Part shown: positions 43,967 to 50,590 of the stretch, piece after piece
Position numbering within the stretch: the first letter of the stretch is position 1
Layout: the number at the start of each line of letters is the position of its first letter
Assembly (NCBI GenBank): GCA_015492645.1
Contig: WGER01000025.1
Coordinates: 1-50,590, forward strand
DNA length: 50,590 nucleotides
Direction of reading: 5' to 3'
From: Nitrospirota bacterium
Lineage (GTDB): Bacteria > Nitrospirota > Thermodesulfovibrionia > Thermodesulfovibrionales > JdFR-85
Position numbers and translations under genes: made by a program
The notes under the pieces: generated by a model
Told to the model about the DNA's origin: nothing
The model's database searches: none
What the model saw: the letters and a program-made list of their open reading frames with translations, nothing else

Positions 43967-45344
43967 CAAGTCCCTCCACAAGCCAGTTTTCAATGGTCTG
44001 AAAATCTCCTTCCCGGTATCTCACAAATATTGTGCCTTCTGCCTTTCTGCATTCTGTTACATTTCTCTCAAGCCCGGCATGGGCAAAGAAGTTTCTCTTT
44101 TGTGGTGGAGTAACCCTGGGGTCACCCTCTCTTAAACAACCTCCTAAGGGACTCCATTGTGGAGGTGGAGAAAGGTCTCTCTCTAATCTGTCAATCTCAT
44201 TGCCCAGCACTGTGTCGTTTAACATAAGGTTAAATGCTTTATAGACCTTTTTGAACCCTTTCCTGAGATTATTCAGTGCCACACCTTCTGGTGAACATCT
44301 AACAACTCCAGATTCTTTAAGTATCCTGATAATACCTGCATAAAACCCCAGGGCAAGAAGGGACTTTAAGAATACATCTTTATCAAGACCTGAAGAGGTC
44401 CTGTAACTGTTCTTCAGGGCATTCTCACCAGCAGTTATTAATTCTCTAAGGATTTCTTTAATCCTCTCTTCCCCATGATATCCTTTTTGATATACAAACA
44501 ATGGAATATTGTTCTTTATTGCCGAAAAGACCGTCACAAATGACTCTAAGGTCTCCTGAAGTCTTCTTTTTTTGTCCCTCCTGTCCTTTGAGGGATAGAT
44601 AGTCCTTGAAAGATTGAAATCTTTTATGTCTTCCCCTGTTAATGGTGACGAAAACAAAGCCTTTGCCTGAAGTCTTTCAAAATACACCCTATATGATGTG
44701 TCTACACCGGGAATTATAGGTTCCGAGATGGCAATGTTCATTTGTGGCCTATCCGTCTCCCAGAGATAAAGACCCAACCACACACAATAGAATCTCATTG
44801 CCTCTATCAAGGCGGACACATAGATATTATGGCCACTTGAAATGTCTATTATGTATTGTTCTGCTACAAAGCCATCAATAAATCTCCTGATTAGATGAAA
44901 CACTATACTTAAAAGGATGTCTGAATACCTTGCTTCAAGGGATATATTGCGTTTTAGTGTTTTATATGTCCCAAAAGAAGGAATGACCAAAAAATCGCTG
45001 GCATACTTTGTGTGTGGATGACAGTAAAAGAAATCATTTGGCGAGTTAAGATAATTATCAGGTTGTTCATTGACCCTTTTTAAAGCCTCAAAACAGTCCT
45101 GTTCGCATTGGCTTTTGAAGTTTTCATTCTGAAGAAGGAAAGGCTGAAAGGGCAAACTAACTGGATAAAGGAGAATTATCTCTGCTGTTTGGCCTTTTGA
45201 CAAAAAGTGTTCTTTTATTGCAACAGATGAAAGGTCTGAGGTGAATGTCCTGCCCTCAATAACAAAGGGAAGTTTGCTAAACATTCTGCTTTCAAGTCGC
45301 CCTATCTGGTAAATCACTATGTGGTTTTTAGTTATGCACTCCAT
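43959..45344 (-). CDS. csx1: Csx1-family CARF-HEPN ribonuclease
   Basis: 461 residues. The N-terminal half has the CARF pattern (IIDISSGHNIYVSALIEA near 165), which senses cyclic oligoadenylate made by Cas10. The C-terminal HEPN motif R417-NFFA-H422 (R-x4-H) is the RNase active site. It is the effector of a type III CRISPR system whose csm4 and csm5 are about 3 kb away. TATAAC lies upstream with an AAAGGCTG site. Confidence 0.85.
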   Translation of the reverse strand: MECITKNHIVIYQIGRLESRMFSKLPFVIEGRTFTSDLSSVAIKEHFLSKGQTAEIILLYPVSLPFQPFLLQNENFKSQCEQDCFEALKRVNEQPDNYLNSPNDFFYCHPHTKYASDFLVIPSFGTYKTLKRNISLEARYSDILLSIVFHLIRRFIDGFVAEQYIIDISSGHNIYVSALIEAMRFYCVWLGLYLWETDRPQMNIAISEPIIPGVDTSYRVYFERLQAKALFSSPLTGEDIKDFNLSRTIYPSKDRRDKKRRLQETLESFVTVFSAIKNNIPLFVYQKGYHGEERIKEILRELITAGENALKNSYRTSSGLDKDVFLKSLLALGFYAGIIRILKESGVVRCSPEGVALNNLRKGFKKVYKAFNLMLNDTVLGNEIDRLERDLSPPPQWSPLGGCLREGDPRVTPPQKRNFFAHAGLERNVTECRKAEGTIFVRYREGDFQTIENWLVEGLDE

Positions 45345-45368
45345 GTTCAGCCTTTCTGTGTTATAGTC

Positions 45369-45776
45369 TTATTTCTCAGAACATGACTTTAAAACTGCAT
45401 TCTTAAATTTCAGGATATCATTGATCTTATTTTTTACAACTACAATATTCTGCCAGTTTATCTTTAAATACTGATGAACCAACTCATTTCGGTGTTTAAC
45501 CAGCGGTGCCACCTTTAATGCAATCTCACCAACAAATTCATAGGTGGCGAGGATTGTATCCCTGTAGGTGGTGGGGATAGAGCGTCCCCTTGTCTTTAAA
45601 CATTCCTCTGCTATATCTACGATGCAGAGGATGATATCGTTGATACACTTGTCAAGTATATATCTGATGTCTCTGTCGGCAAAGTATCTATCTCTGTCTA
45701 TACCTTCAACTTTTTTAAGAAAATATTCAATGGTCTCATTAAGAAAATCAGCAAGCCTTTTCAGCCTCTCATCCAT
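45369..45776 (-). CDS. hepT: HepT ribonuclease toxin
   Basis: 135 residues, all-helical HEPN. Active motif R96-NELV-H101-Q-Y103 (R-x4-H-x-Y). It overlaps the MntA gene by eight bases, in the usual antitoxin-then-toxin order for this strand. HepT is inactivated by AMPylation by MntA. Confidence 0.88.
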   Translation of the reverse strand: MDERLKRLADFLNETIEYFLKKVEGIDRDRYFADRDIRYILDKCINDIILCIVDIAEECLKTRGRSIPTTYRDTILATYEFVGEIALKVAPLVKHRNELVHQYLKINWQNIVVVKNKINDILKFKNAVLKSCSEK

Positions 45777-46167
45777 TGGTGCCTCTTCTGAACCTTATGC
45801 TTTCTGCTTCATGCAGGGCCCTGTCTGCCACCTGATAATAGACCTCTCTGTCTGGCTCCACAAGATGGACACCTTTGAGTGCCTCCTGGACCACAAAGGG
45901 AGACTCCTCCTCATCATCAAGCCTGAGTATGTTAATGTCCCTTTCTGTAGAAAGGAGTATCCTGTCTATGACTTCTATCTCCTTTTCCTGCGACAGGGGA
46001 TTCAAATAAATCGCAAGGTCAATGTCTGACCTTGGGTGCTCTTTCCCCTTAGCAAAAGAGCCAAAAAGCACAGCCATTCTGATATAGCCTTCCTCTTTCA
46101 ATTGTCGTAGAACTTCAACCAGGGGCATAAGTTCTTCTGGCACTCCTGTCCCGCCTCTGCTTGGCAT
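45769..46167 (-). CDS. mntA: MntA nucleotidyltransferase antitoxin
   Basis: 132 residues. FGSFAKGKEHPRSDIDLAI gives G36-S37 and D48/D50 of the minimal nucleotidyltransferase fold. It would add AMP to the tyrosine of HepT. The ATG is five bases after a TATAAT, with no ribosome binding site, so the message looks leaderless. Confidence 0.87.
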   Translation of the reverse strand: MPSRGGTGVPEELMPLVEVLRQLKEEGYIRMAVLFGSFAKGKEHPRSDIDLAIYLNPLSQEKEIEVIDRILLSTERDINILRLDDEEESPFVVQEALKGVHLVEPDREVYYQVADRALHEAESIRFRRGTNG

Positions 46168-46172
46168 AGTTT

Positions 46173-46178
46173 ATTATA
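46173..46178 (-). promoter_or_regulatory. -10 box of the MntA/HepT module, leaderless arrangement
   Basis: Minus-strand TATAAT, five bases upstream of the ATG at 46167. Context GTTGTATAATAAA. Confidence 0.5.
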
Positions 46179-46201
46179 CAACTTTGGCCCCCACCAGAAG
46201 A

Positions 46202-46426
46202 TTATTTAAGAGTATTAAACTCCTCGTAAGTTATACCAGCGTCTTTTAGTATCTTTCGGAGAGTTCCCTTTGCTACATCTCGTCCTTTATGAACTGGAAC
46301 GGTAGTCCATCTTCCATCAGGATGATAAAATACAGCATGGCTACCGCTCTGACGAATCTTTCTAAACCCCAGTTTTTCAAGAACTTTTATGACCTCTTCA
46401 GGCTTTGCAGGGCTTAATTTAGACAC
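46202..46426 (-). CDS. hicA: HicA mRNA-interferase toxin
   Basis: 74 residues. SPAKPEEVIKVLEKLGF and RQSGSHAVFYHPDG, with catalytic His30, then VPVHKGRDVAKGTLRKILKDAG. It overlaps hicB by eight bases. The order is hicB before hicA. Confidence 0.92.
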   Translation of the reverse strand: MSKLSPAKPEEVIKVLEKLGFRKIRQSGSHAVFYHPDGRWTTVPVHKGRDVAKGTLRKILKDAGITYEEFNTLK

Positions 46427-46640
46427 TTACCTCAACCTCTTCAACAACTACTTCAATGGGAATCTCCTCGCCAAGGGATTGACGGGCCTCAATGTGGAGA
46501 CGGATTGCGTCTTTTACATTTTCAAGCGCCTCCTCCAGAGTGGCCCCCTGAGAATAACACCCTCTCAGTGAAGGGCACTCTGCTATATACATTCCATCTT
46601 CATCCCGCTCTACGATTATCCTGAACTTATACTTCCTCAT
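46419..46640 (-). CDS. hicB: HicB antitoxin
   Basis: 73 residues. FRIIVERDEDGMYIAECPSLRGCYSQG then EEALENVKDAI is the classical HicB partial RNase H fold. No DNA-binding tail is evident. The ATG has GGAGGTG and a TGG-TATAAT (46661-46666) upstream. Confidence 0.92.
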   Translation of the reverse strand: MRKYKFRIIVERDEDGMYIAECPSLRGCYSQGATLEEALENVKDAIRLHIEARQSLGEEIPIEVVVEEVEVSV

Positions 46641-46660
46641 AAATCACCTCCACTCTAAAC

Positions 46661-46666
46661 ATTATA
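46661..46666 (-). promoter_or_regulatory. Extended -10 box of hicBA
   Basis: Minus-strand TGG-TATAAT, about 20 bases before the hicB ATG; unlike its neighbours this module has a leader with a ribosome binding site. Confidence 0.5.
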
Positions 46667-46754
46667 CCATCATAAAGTTACCCGCATCTTTCTTTCTGAT
46701 GCCATATTCACCACAACCCTCTATGAGGAGAAACAGAGTTTAAAATTTATAAGA

Positions 46755-46856
46755 CTAATTCAGCCTGTCTGGCAGCAGAGGATAGTTTGTTGAAGAGGTT
46801 TCATCAGGCAATGCCCATGCAAGGGCAACCGAGGCATCAAGAACAACTTCAGTCAA
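46755..46856 (-). pseudogene. Truncated VapC (PIN toxin) remnant
   Basis: 33 codons from a TTG that overlaps the stop of the upstream Phd gene. EVVLDASVALAWALPDE is the N-terminus of a PIN toxin with its first catalytic Asp. The frame then runs into unrelated residues and stops, losing the rest of the domain (a normal VapC is about 130 residues). Confidence 0.8.
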
Positions 46857-47101
46857 TATCTTCTACCCTCTTTGATGAGGTCTTTAACTTTTACAGTGCC
46901 CTTAACCCTGCTTCTGATTTCCCGAAACCTTTCAAGGCAGTTTTTCAAATCACTCTCTTCAAAACGCTCAGGGGGAACAAGTCGTGCAACCTCCTTGCCT
47001 CTTCGTAAGATCCTGAAACTTCTGCCCTGTTCCGTTTCTCTGAGAAGTTCAGAGAGTTTTGTCTTTGCCTCAAAGGCACCTATCTTATCCCCTTTAATCA
47101 T
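46853..47101 (-). CDS. Phd-type antitoxin with ruined partner
   Basis: 82 residues. GAFEAKTKLSELLRETEQGRSFRILRRGKEVARL is the Phd/YefM N-terminal fold. The partner toxin is only a 33-codon remnant. The ATG lies six bases after TATAAT with no ribosome binding site. Confidence 0.85.
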   Translation of the reverse strand: MIKGDKIGAFEAKTKLSELLRETEQGRSFRILRRGKEVARLVPPERFEESDLKNCLERFREIRSRVKGTVKVKDLIKEGRRY

Positions 47102-47107
47102 GTTTTT

Positions 47108-47142
47108 ATTATATCAAATTAAACCAGTTTATTAAACCAGTT
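47108..47142 (-). promoter_or_regulatory. Phd promoter with tandem operator
   Basis: Minus-strand TGA-TATAAT (47113-47108). The 11-mer TTAAACCAGTT occurs perfectly at 47119-47129 and 47132-47142, a 13-base period, suggesting Phd autoregulation. Confidence 0.6.
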
Positions 47143-47167
47143 CTAATCAAACTTTTCTTTTCACTTT

Positions 47168-47199
47168 ACAACCTCCGCCCCGCCCGGATGAGGGGTTAT
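47168..47199 (-). repeat. Csm5-tail-like repeat, copy C
   Basis: Similar to copies at 48587-48623 and 47868-47903 (ACAACCTCCGCC... then GGTTAT). Weakest of the three. It overlaps the nucleotidyltransferase stop. Confidence 0.5.
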
Positions 47200-47675
47200 C
47201 CCTTTGTCTTTTGCTTTTTAGACTTTTTCAATAAAAACTTCAGGTCGCGTAAATCCCTGTCTCTAACAGTCTTTTTCATTTTTATCAACATTTCTAAACC
47301 ACAGACTGGAATTTTAACATTATCTATCTCAAAAACCACATAACTATCCATAACATCTTTAAATGATATTTCATTGCCCATCCTGGCGATTATGTCTATA
47401 TAAAAATCATTGGGTGTTCCATATCTTACAACTGCATACTCTTTTATGTCCCTATGAGTTATTTCTTCAATTGAAGGGTCATTATAAAGTTCCTTAAGGG
47501 CAGTTTTTAATCTTTTGAGGTTTTCATCTGAGTCCTCTATAAAAAAATCAATATCCTCAGTTGTTCTTGGCAATCCGTGAATTATAACTGCAAAACCACC
47601 TACTACAACATACTTCACTTTATGCCTGTTAAAGGTATCACAAATCCGGATGAATTCTTTATCCAGTTCTTGCAC
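47196..47675 (-). CDS. Nucleotidyltransferase toxin-like protein
   Basis: 159 residues. VVVGGFAVIIHGLPRTTEDIDFFIE gives GG and D41/D43 of the minimal nucleotidyltransferase fold, as in AbiEii-like and DUF6036 proteins. The C-terminus is Lys-rich. It overlaps its partner by 17 bases and is the likely toxin of that module. Confidence 0.78.
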   Translation of the reverse strand: MQELDKEFIRICDTFNRHKVKYVVVGGFAVIIHGLPRTTEDIDFFIEDSDENLKRLKTALKELYNDPSIEEITHRDIKEYAVVRYGTPNDFYIDIIARMGNEISFKDVMDSYVVFEIDNVKIPVCGLEMLIKMKKTVRDRDLRDLKFLLKKSKKQKTKG

Positions 47676-47856
47676 GGTCTCTTTCAGCCTCTTCTATGGT
47701 CCTGTATTTGGTGATTCCTCTTTTTACAGGAAATCTTTTTCTAAGTCTCATCACACGAAATAATCTAAAAACCCTCTTAACCCAGGCCTCGTCAGGATTC
47801 ATATTCCATAAATCTTCCTCTGCTTCCTGAAAGGTCCTGTATTTTTTTACAGGCAT
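47659..47856 (-). CDS. Small partner/antitoxin with internal repeat
   Basis: 65 residues from ATG 47856. It contains the repeat YRTFQEAEEDL and YRTIEEAERDR, with a basic segment between. The longer frame upstream reads through promoter sequence and is rejected. It is probably the antitoxin of the following nucleotidyltransferase. The TATAAT at 47863-47868 is six bases from the ATG. Confidence 0.65.
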   Translation of the reverse strand: MPVKKYRTFQEAEEDLWNMNPDEAWVKRVFRLFRVMRLRKRFPVKRGITKYRTIEEAERDRARTG

Positions 47857-47862
47857 GATTTT

Positions 47863-47868
47863 ATTATA
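47863..47868 (-). promoter_or_regulatory. Extended -10 box, leaderless arrangement
   Basis: Minus-strand TGG-TATAAT ending six bases before the ATG at 47856; no good -35, so the TG extension probably matters. No ribosome site. Confidence 0.55.
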
Positions 47869-47903
47869 CCACCTCCACCACCGCCCAGGTGAGTGGATTA
47901 ATT
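47868..47903 (-). repeat. Csm5-tail-like repeat, copy B
   Basis: On the minus strand it reads INPLTWAVVEVV then stop, against the csm5 end IPLGWTVVEVVE. About 32 of 37 bases match copy A. It begins within the PIN-toxin stop and ends in the next promoter. Confidence 0.7.
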
Positions 47904-48284
47904 CCATAAAGCCCTGTCGTATCTTCTCCGTATAAATCGGTCTTTTGTAATCAGAGGGGCCTCTGCAAGCATTGCATGGGCAACAATAAGACGGTCAAAG
48001 GGGTCACGAGTCCATGAAACTTCCAGAGCCTTGAAACACACATCAATAAAGTCCATATCGCAGACAGTCAATCCAATAGCCTCAGCAAGTTCCTTAATTA
48101 CAGGCTCTGCTGGAACATTTGTCCTTCCAGTCTCATAGAGGTATTGAAGTTCCATTACTACAATTGGAGATATTCTTACTTCGCTTTTTTCTATTGCAAT
48201 GCGGGCCTTCTTGCCTATCTTATCTATAAGACCTGCATACAAAAAAACAACAACATGCGTGTCAAGATAAACTATGGTTTCCAT
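47898..48284 (-). CDS. VapC-like PIN-domain ribonuclease toxin
   Basis: 128 residues. Acidic residues of the PIN fold: D8 (VYLDTH), E45 (VMELQYL), D94/D97 (TRDPFDRLIVAHA) and D115. It cuts RNA unless bound by the antitoxin. It overlaps that gene by 13 bases. The stop lies in repeat copy B. Confidence 0.9.
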   Translation of the reverse strand: METIVYLDTHVVVFLYAGLIDKIGKKARIAIEKSEVRISPIVVMELQYLYETGRTNVPAEPVIKELAEAIGLTVCDMDFIDVCFKALEVSWTRDPFDRLIVAHAMLAEAPLITKDRFIRRRYDRALWN

Positions 48285-48496
48285 TCCTTTGACCAGTCCA
48301 TATGGACGATTGAATCAGGCTCTACCCTCAGGTAATCAGGATGTGGTTTAAGACGACTGAGTTTATCTGGAGGTTCCCCTGGCACAATCTTCAGCCGCCT
48401 TCCCTTGTGCACCACTTCAACAGGGACACCGCTTTTTGCCACCTGCTCAAGTATCTTATATAGATTTGCCCTTAACTTTGTTGCACTCAGTGGCAT
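48272..48496 (-). CDS. Phd/YefM-like antitoxin
   Basis: 74 residues from ATG 48496; an ATG two codons earlier exists but is only two bases from AGGAG, while this one is eight. LSATKLRANLYKILEQVAKSG and VEVVHKGRRLKIVP match the family. TATAAT at 48523-48528. Confidence 0.85.
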   Translation of the reverse strand: MPLSATKLRANLYKILEQVAKSGVPVEVVHKGRRLKIVPGEPPDKLSRLKPHPDYLRVEPDSIVHMDWSKEWKP

Positions 48497-48579
48497 AACC
48501 ATCGCTCCTTTCTTTATTTCTAATTATAATACAATCCGGACGGAATTAGCCAAAAATACGCACGCATGCACTCCCTCTC

Positions 48580-49734
48580 TCATTCCACAACCTCCACCAC
48601 CGTCCAGCCGAGGGGGATTAATTGGTCGGTATTTTTTGGTCTTGGCTCGTCTGAAGCAAGATAAATTGTTGTGGCATGGTCAAGATATTCATTAAAATTG
48701 CCTTTGTTAACTTTAATCAATCTATTGCCTTCTATAGTTACAGATTCGGCCCCTGAATGTCTGCCAATCCTTATAAGAAAGGCATCTTTTTTGAACCTCT
48801 CTTTAAAAAGGCTGTTTGCCTGTATTGCACCTCTGTGTTTCAGTCCGAGATTATTTATTACCTTAACTTCCTCGTTAATTCTTCTGGCAAAAAAGCCATG
48901 TACTTTACGCAACAATTCTTCAAGTTCAAAGGTGTGCCTTACTCCTCTGCTGTTTATTGGTTTAAAGAGGGTTATAGTGCCTTCAAAGACGGAGCCTTCT
49001 TTGATTGTTTCAAGTATCTGATATGGACCTGAGGCCCTTCCTCCATCCTTTTTTCTGTTTATGGCGTAAATAATCCTTGTTGAAACCTCATTAACTGAGT
49101 TCAGGTCAGACACCTTAAGCAGACTAAATGGATCTGTAGAGAAACTGCCTTTCAGTAAGGTTCTCTCTAACTCTAATGCTATATTGTGGTCTTTAGTTTT
49201 AAGTTTATTATAAATAACCTTTTTGTTTTTAGCGTTCAGTCCTCTGCTTTCCCAGTAGTTTTTAATTTCATTTTCCTTTGCAAGTGATGAAATATATCCG
49301 GTTCTCAAGGCCCCTTTTAACGAAGACCCCGGGATAACAGGGCTTTGAGTATAGGGATTATAGGCAGTTCTATAAATGGCAAACTGGTTTATCTTATTTT
49401 TAAGATTGCGGTCTTTTATTGAAAGACCAAGAATTTCGTGGAAGTGCTTAATAAAACCTTCGGTTACCTCAATTTCTCTTCCATCAATATCATGTTTGTT
49501 TATGAATTGATATAACTTTAAGATTGAAGCAACTGTGCCTTCTGAACATATTTCATAAAGCCTTTTTCTCTCTTCTTCTGGGAGCCTTTTAATAAATTCA
49601 ACAGGATCAAAGATGATTAATTTCTTGCTCTGCCGGTTTACTCTGAATGTTGTTGGATCGTAGACATCGTCACAACCTATGTTAACCGGTGTAAGTATGT
49701 GAAGCCTTATTCTTGCTGTGCCTATTTCAGTCAC
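48580..49734 (-). CDS. csm5: Type III-A CRISPR RAMP protein Csm5
   Basis: 384 residues. LHILTPVNIGCDDVYDP at the start and SPVIPGSSLKGALRTGYI near 132 are Csm5 RAMP signatures, and the C-terminus is LIPLGWTVVEVVE. Csm5 caps the crRNA 3-prime end of the Csm complex and helps crRNA maturation. It overlaps csm4 by eight bases. Confidence 0.92.
   Translation of the reverse strand: MTEIGTARIRLHILTPVNIGCDDVYDPTTFRVNRQSKKLIIFDPVEFIKRLPEEERKRLYEICSEGTVASILKLYQFINKHDIDGREIEVTEGFIKHFHEILGLSIKDRNLKNKINQFAIYRTAYNPYTQSPVIPGSSLKGALRTGYISSLAKENEIKNYWESRGLNAKNKKVIYNKLKTKDHNIALELERTLLKGSFSTDPFSLLKVSDLNSVNEVSTRIIYAINRKKDGGRASGPYQILETIKEGSVFEGTITLFKPINSRGVRHTFELEELLRKVHGFFARRINEEVKVINNLGLKHRGAIQANSLFKERFKKDAFLIRIGRHSGAESVTIEGNRLIKVNKGNFNEYLDHATTIYLASDEPRPKNTDQLIPLGWTVVEVVE
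48587..48623 (-). repeat. Csm5 3-prime end, copy A of tail repeat
   Basis: The intact source or reference copy, coding IPLGWTVVEVVE of csm5. Similar sequences lie at 47868-47903 and 47168-47199. Confidence 0.7.
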
Positions 49735-50590
49735 TTTTGTCCTCCAGTAACACAGGAATGTAGGGGGTATACCCCTGATGGATGCTTTGTTCTAACACAA
49801 TTGAGACTCCCTTTAATGCCTTTCCAGTGTAAGGCTTTTTGAGGACTTCTCTGTTTTTAAGTACAAGCACAGCCCCTTCATCAAGCATTATTATGGGATT
49901 CTTGAAAGGGTTACGGGTCTTAGCCAGTATATCACCGTGTTTTCCATAACGCACAAAGGGTATGTAGTAGGATTCAACAAAGTCTTTTGGCTCAATCACT
50001 GCTGGAGAAAGGGTATATATAGCATCAGGTTCTTTAGCACCAATGCTGTAAATATCAAGAGGAAAATACTCAATAACATCAAACTTCCCAAGCCCAGCAG
50101 ATGCGTCTCTGCCGAATCCTGTCTGGCCGATTCTTTTAAGCACTTTTTCAGTGGGTGTTAAGTATTCTTCTATGGTACAAACTACTACTCCAGTATAAAG
50201 GTCAGGATGATAACAGTAATTATATACACTATAGGGAGCAAACCCCTCACTTGAGGTGGTCAGAGTTGTCCTCTGGATTGAATTATGTACATATGTAAAC
50301 TCCCTTATCACACCTTCGCTTTCAAGACCAAGTAGTAACTCAAAGACCTCTTTATCTGTATAATACCTTGCCTTTTTTAAAGAACCGGAAGTGCCTTCAA
50401 GGACCATCCACCTCTTTTTCTTGAACTTCTTGCGTTCTTTGAGGTAAGTGTGAACTTCTTTTATATGTTCTGAGAATATTACTTCATGTGGCAGAGAAGA
50501 TGATCTGAAGAGTAGAGTGTATTTATCGTTTTGCTTAATTATTGGAAATCCGGATGAAACCACACAAAAAGGGTCAGAATGGTATTCAGA
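49727..50590 (-). CDS. csm4: Type III-A CRISPR RAMP protein Csm4, N-terminus beyond window
   Basis: 287 codons visible; the frame stays open to the right edge (residues SDPFCVVSSGFP precede the apparent GTG at 50563), so the true start is outside. The Gly-rich RIGQTGFGRDASAGLGKFDV near the middle is the Csm4 signature. Csm4 binds the crRNA 5-prime tag and contacts Cas10. The remaining csm genes should lie to the right. Confidence 0.88.
   Translation of the reverse strand, partial: SEYHSDPFCVVSSGFPIIKQNDKYTLLFRSSSLPHEVIFSEHIKEVHTYLKERKKFKKKRWMVLEGTSGSLKKARYYTDKEVFELLLGLESEGVIREFTYVHNSIQRTTLTTSSEGFAPYSVYNYCYHPDLYTGVVVCTIEEYLTPTEKVLKRIGQTGFGRDASAGLGKFDVIEYFPLDIYSIGAKEPDAIYTLSPAVIEPKDFVESYYIPFVRYGKHGDILAKTRNPFKNPIIMLDEGAVLVLKNREVLKKPYTGKALKGVSIVLEQSIHQGYTPYIPVLLEDKSD

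Noticed and set aside
46641-48580. Repeated motifs considered as a CRISPR array
   Set aside because: The repeats are few, far apart and unequal, with genes between them; no regular spacer pattern exists.

Overview
The window looks like part of the chromosome of an anaerobic, possibly thermophilic bacterium. Arginine is often AGG or AGA and isoleucine often ATA. The genes include a nickel CO dehydrogenase homologue, biotin synthase, an NADH-binding iron-sulfur flavoprotein and a type III CRISPR system. A Nitrospirota or Desulfobacterota-like host is my inference; no rRNA or other phylogenetic marker is present.

Layout. Bases 1-504 carry two related small membrane proteins on the minus strand. 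Bases 897-10713 form one long plus-strand operon: galT, glgA, a giant sensor kinase, its response regulator, a TrmA/RlmD-type methyltransferase, an unknown gene, purN and rsmD. A minus-strand group faces it: purD, a globin-PsiE fusion and a purH that lacks its transformylase half. Next on the plus strand come gspF, argS, an unknown gene and lgt (13585-18108).

The most unusual block is 18136-29935, entirely on the minus strand. It starts with a GntR regulator whose ligand domain is cysteine-rich. Then come two twin FMN-barrel proteins and a third smaller one, a polytopic membrane protein, an unrecognised 590-residue protein, a DUF2267-like protein, a LarC C-terminal-domain protein, LarE, LarB, an atypical CooS-type CO dehydrogenase, a NuoF-ferredoxin fusion and a DsrE-like protein. 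LarB, LarE and LarC make the nickel-pincer nucleotide, yet no LarA is present. The CODH homologue keeps every metal-cluster ligand but has lost all four proton-channel histidines. I read the block as a candidate undescribed nickel redox system in which the 590-residue protein may be the pincer-cofactor enzyme.

Bases 30171-42702 carry housekeeping and repair genes: a GYD protein, a metallo-beta-lactamase, bioB, acyP, an AIM24 protein, a dinB-SNF2/SWIM pair, a decayed restriction-modification gene, an UPF0149 protein with a detached SEC-C tail, lexA with an apparently leaderless promoter, and a YdcF-like protein.

Bases 42742-50590 are a defence island. Type III-A csm4 (cut by the window edge) and csm5 are separated from a csx1/csx3-like signalling pair by about six toxin-antitoxin modules. 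Repeated copies of the csm5 3-prime end lie between these modules, which suggests repeated insertion at one place. Several of the genes appear to be transcribed without a leader. No CRISPR array, tRNA, rRNA or intact insertion sequence was seen.
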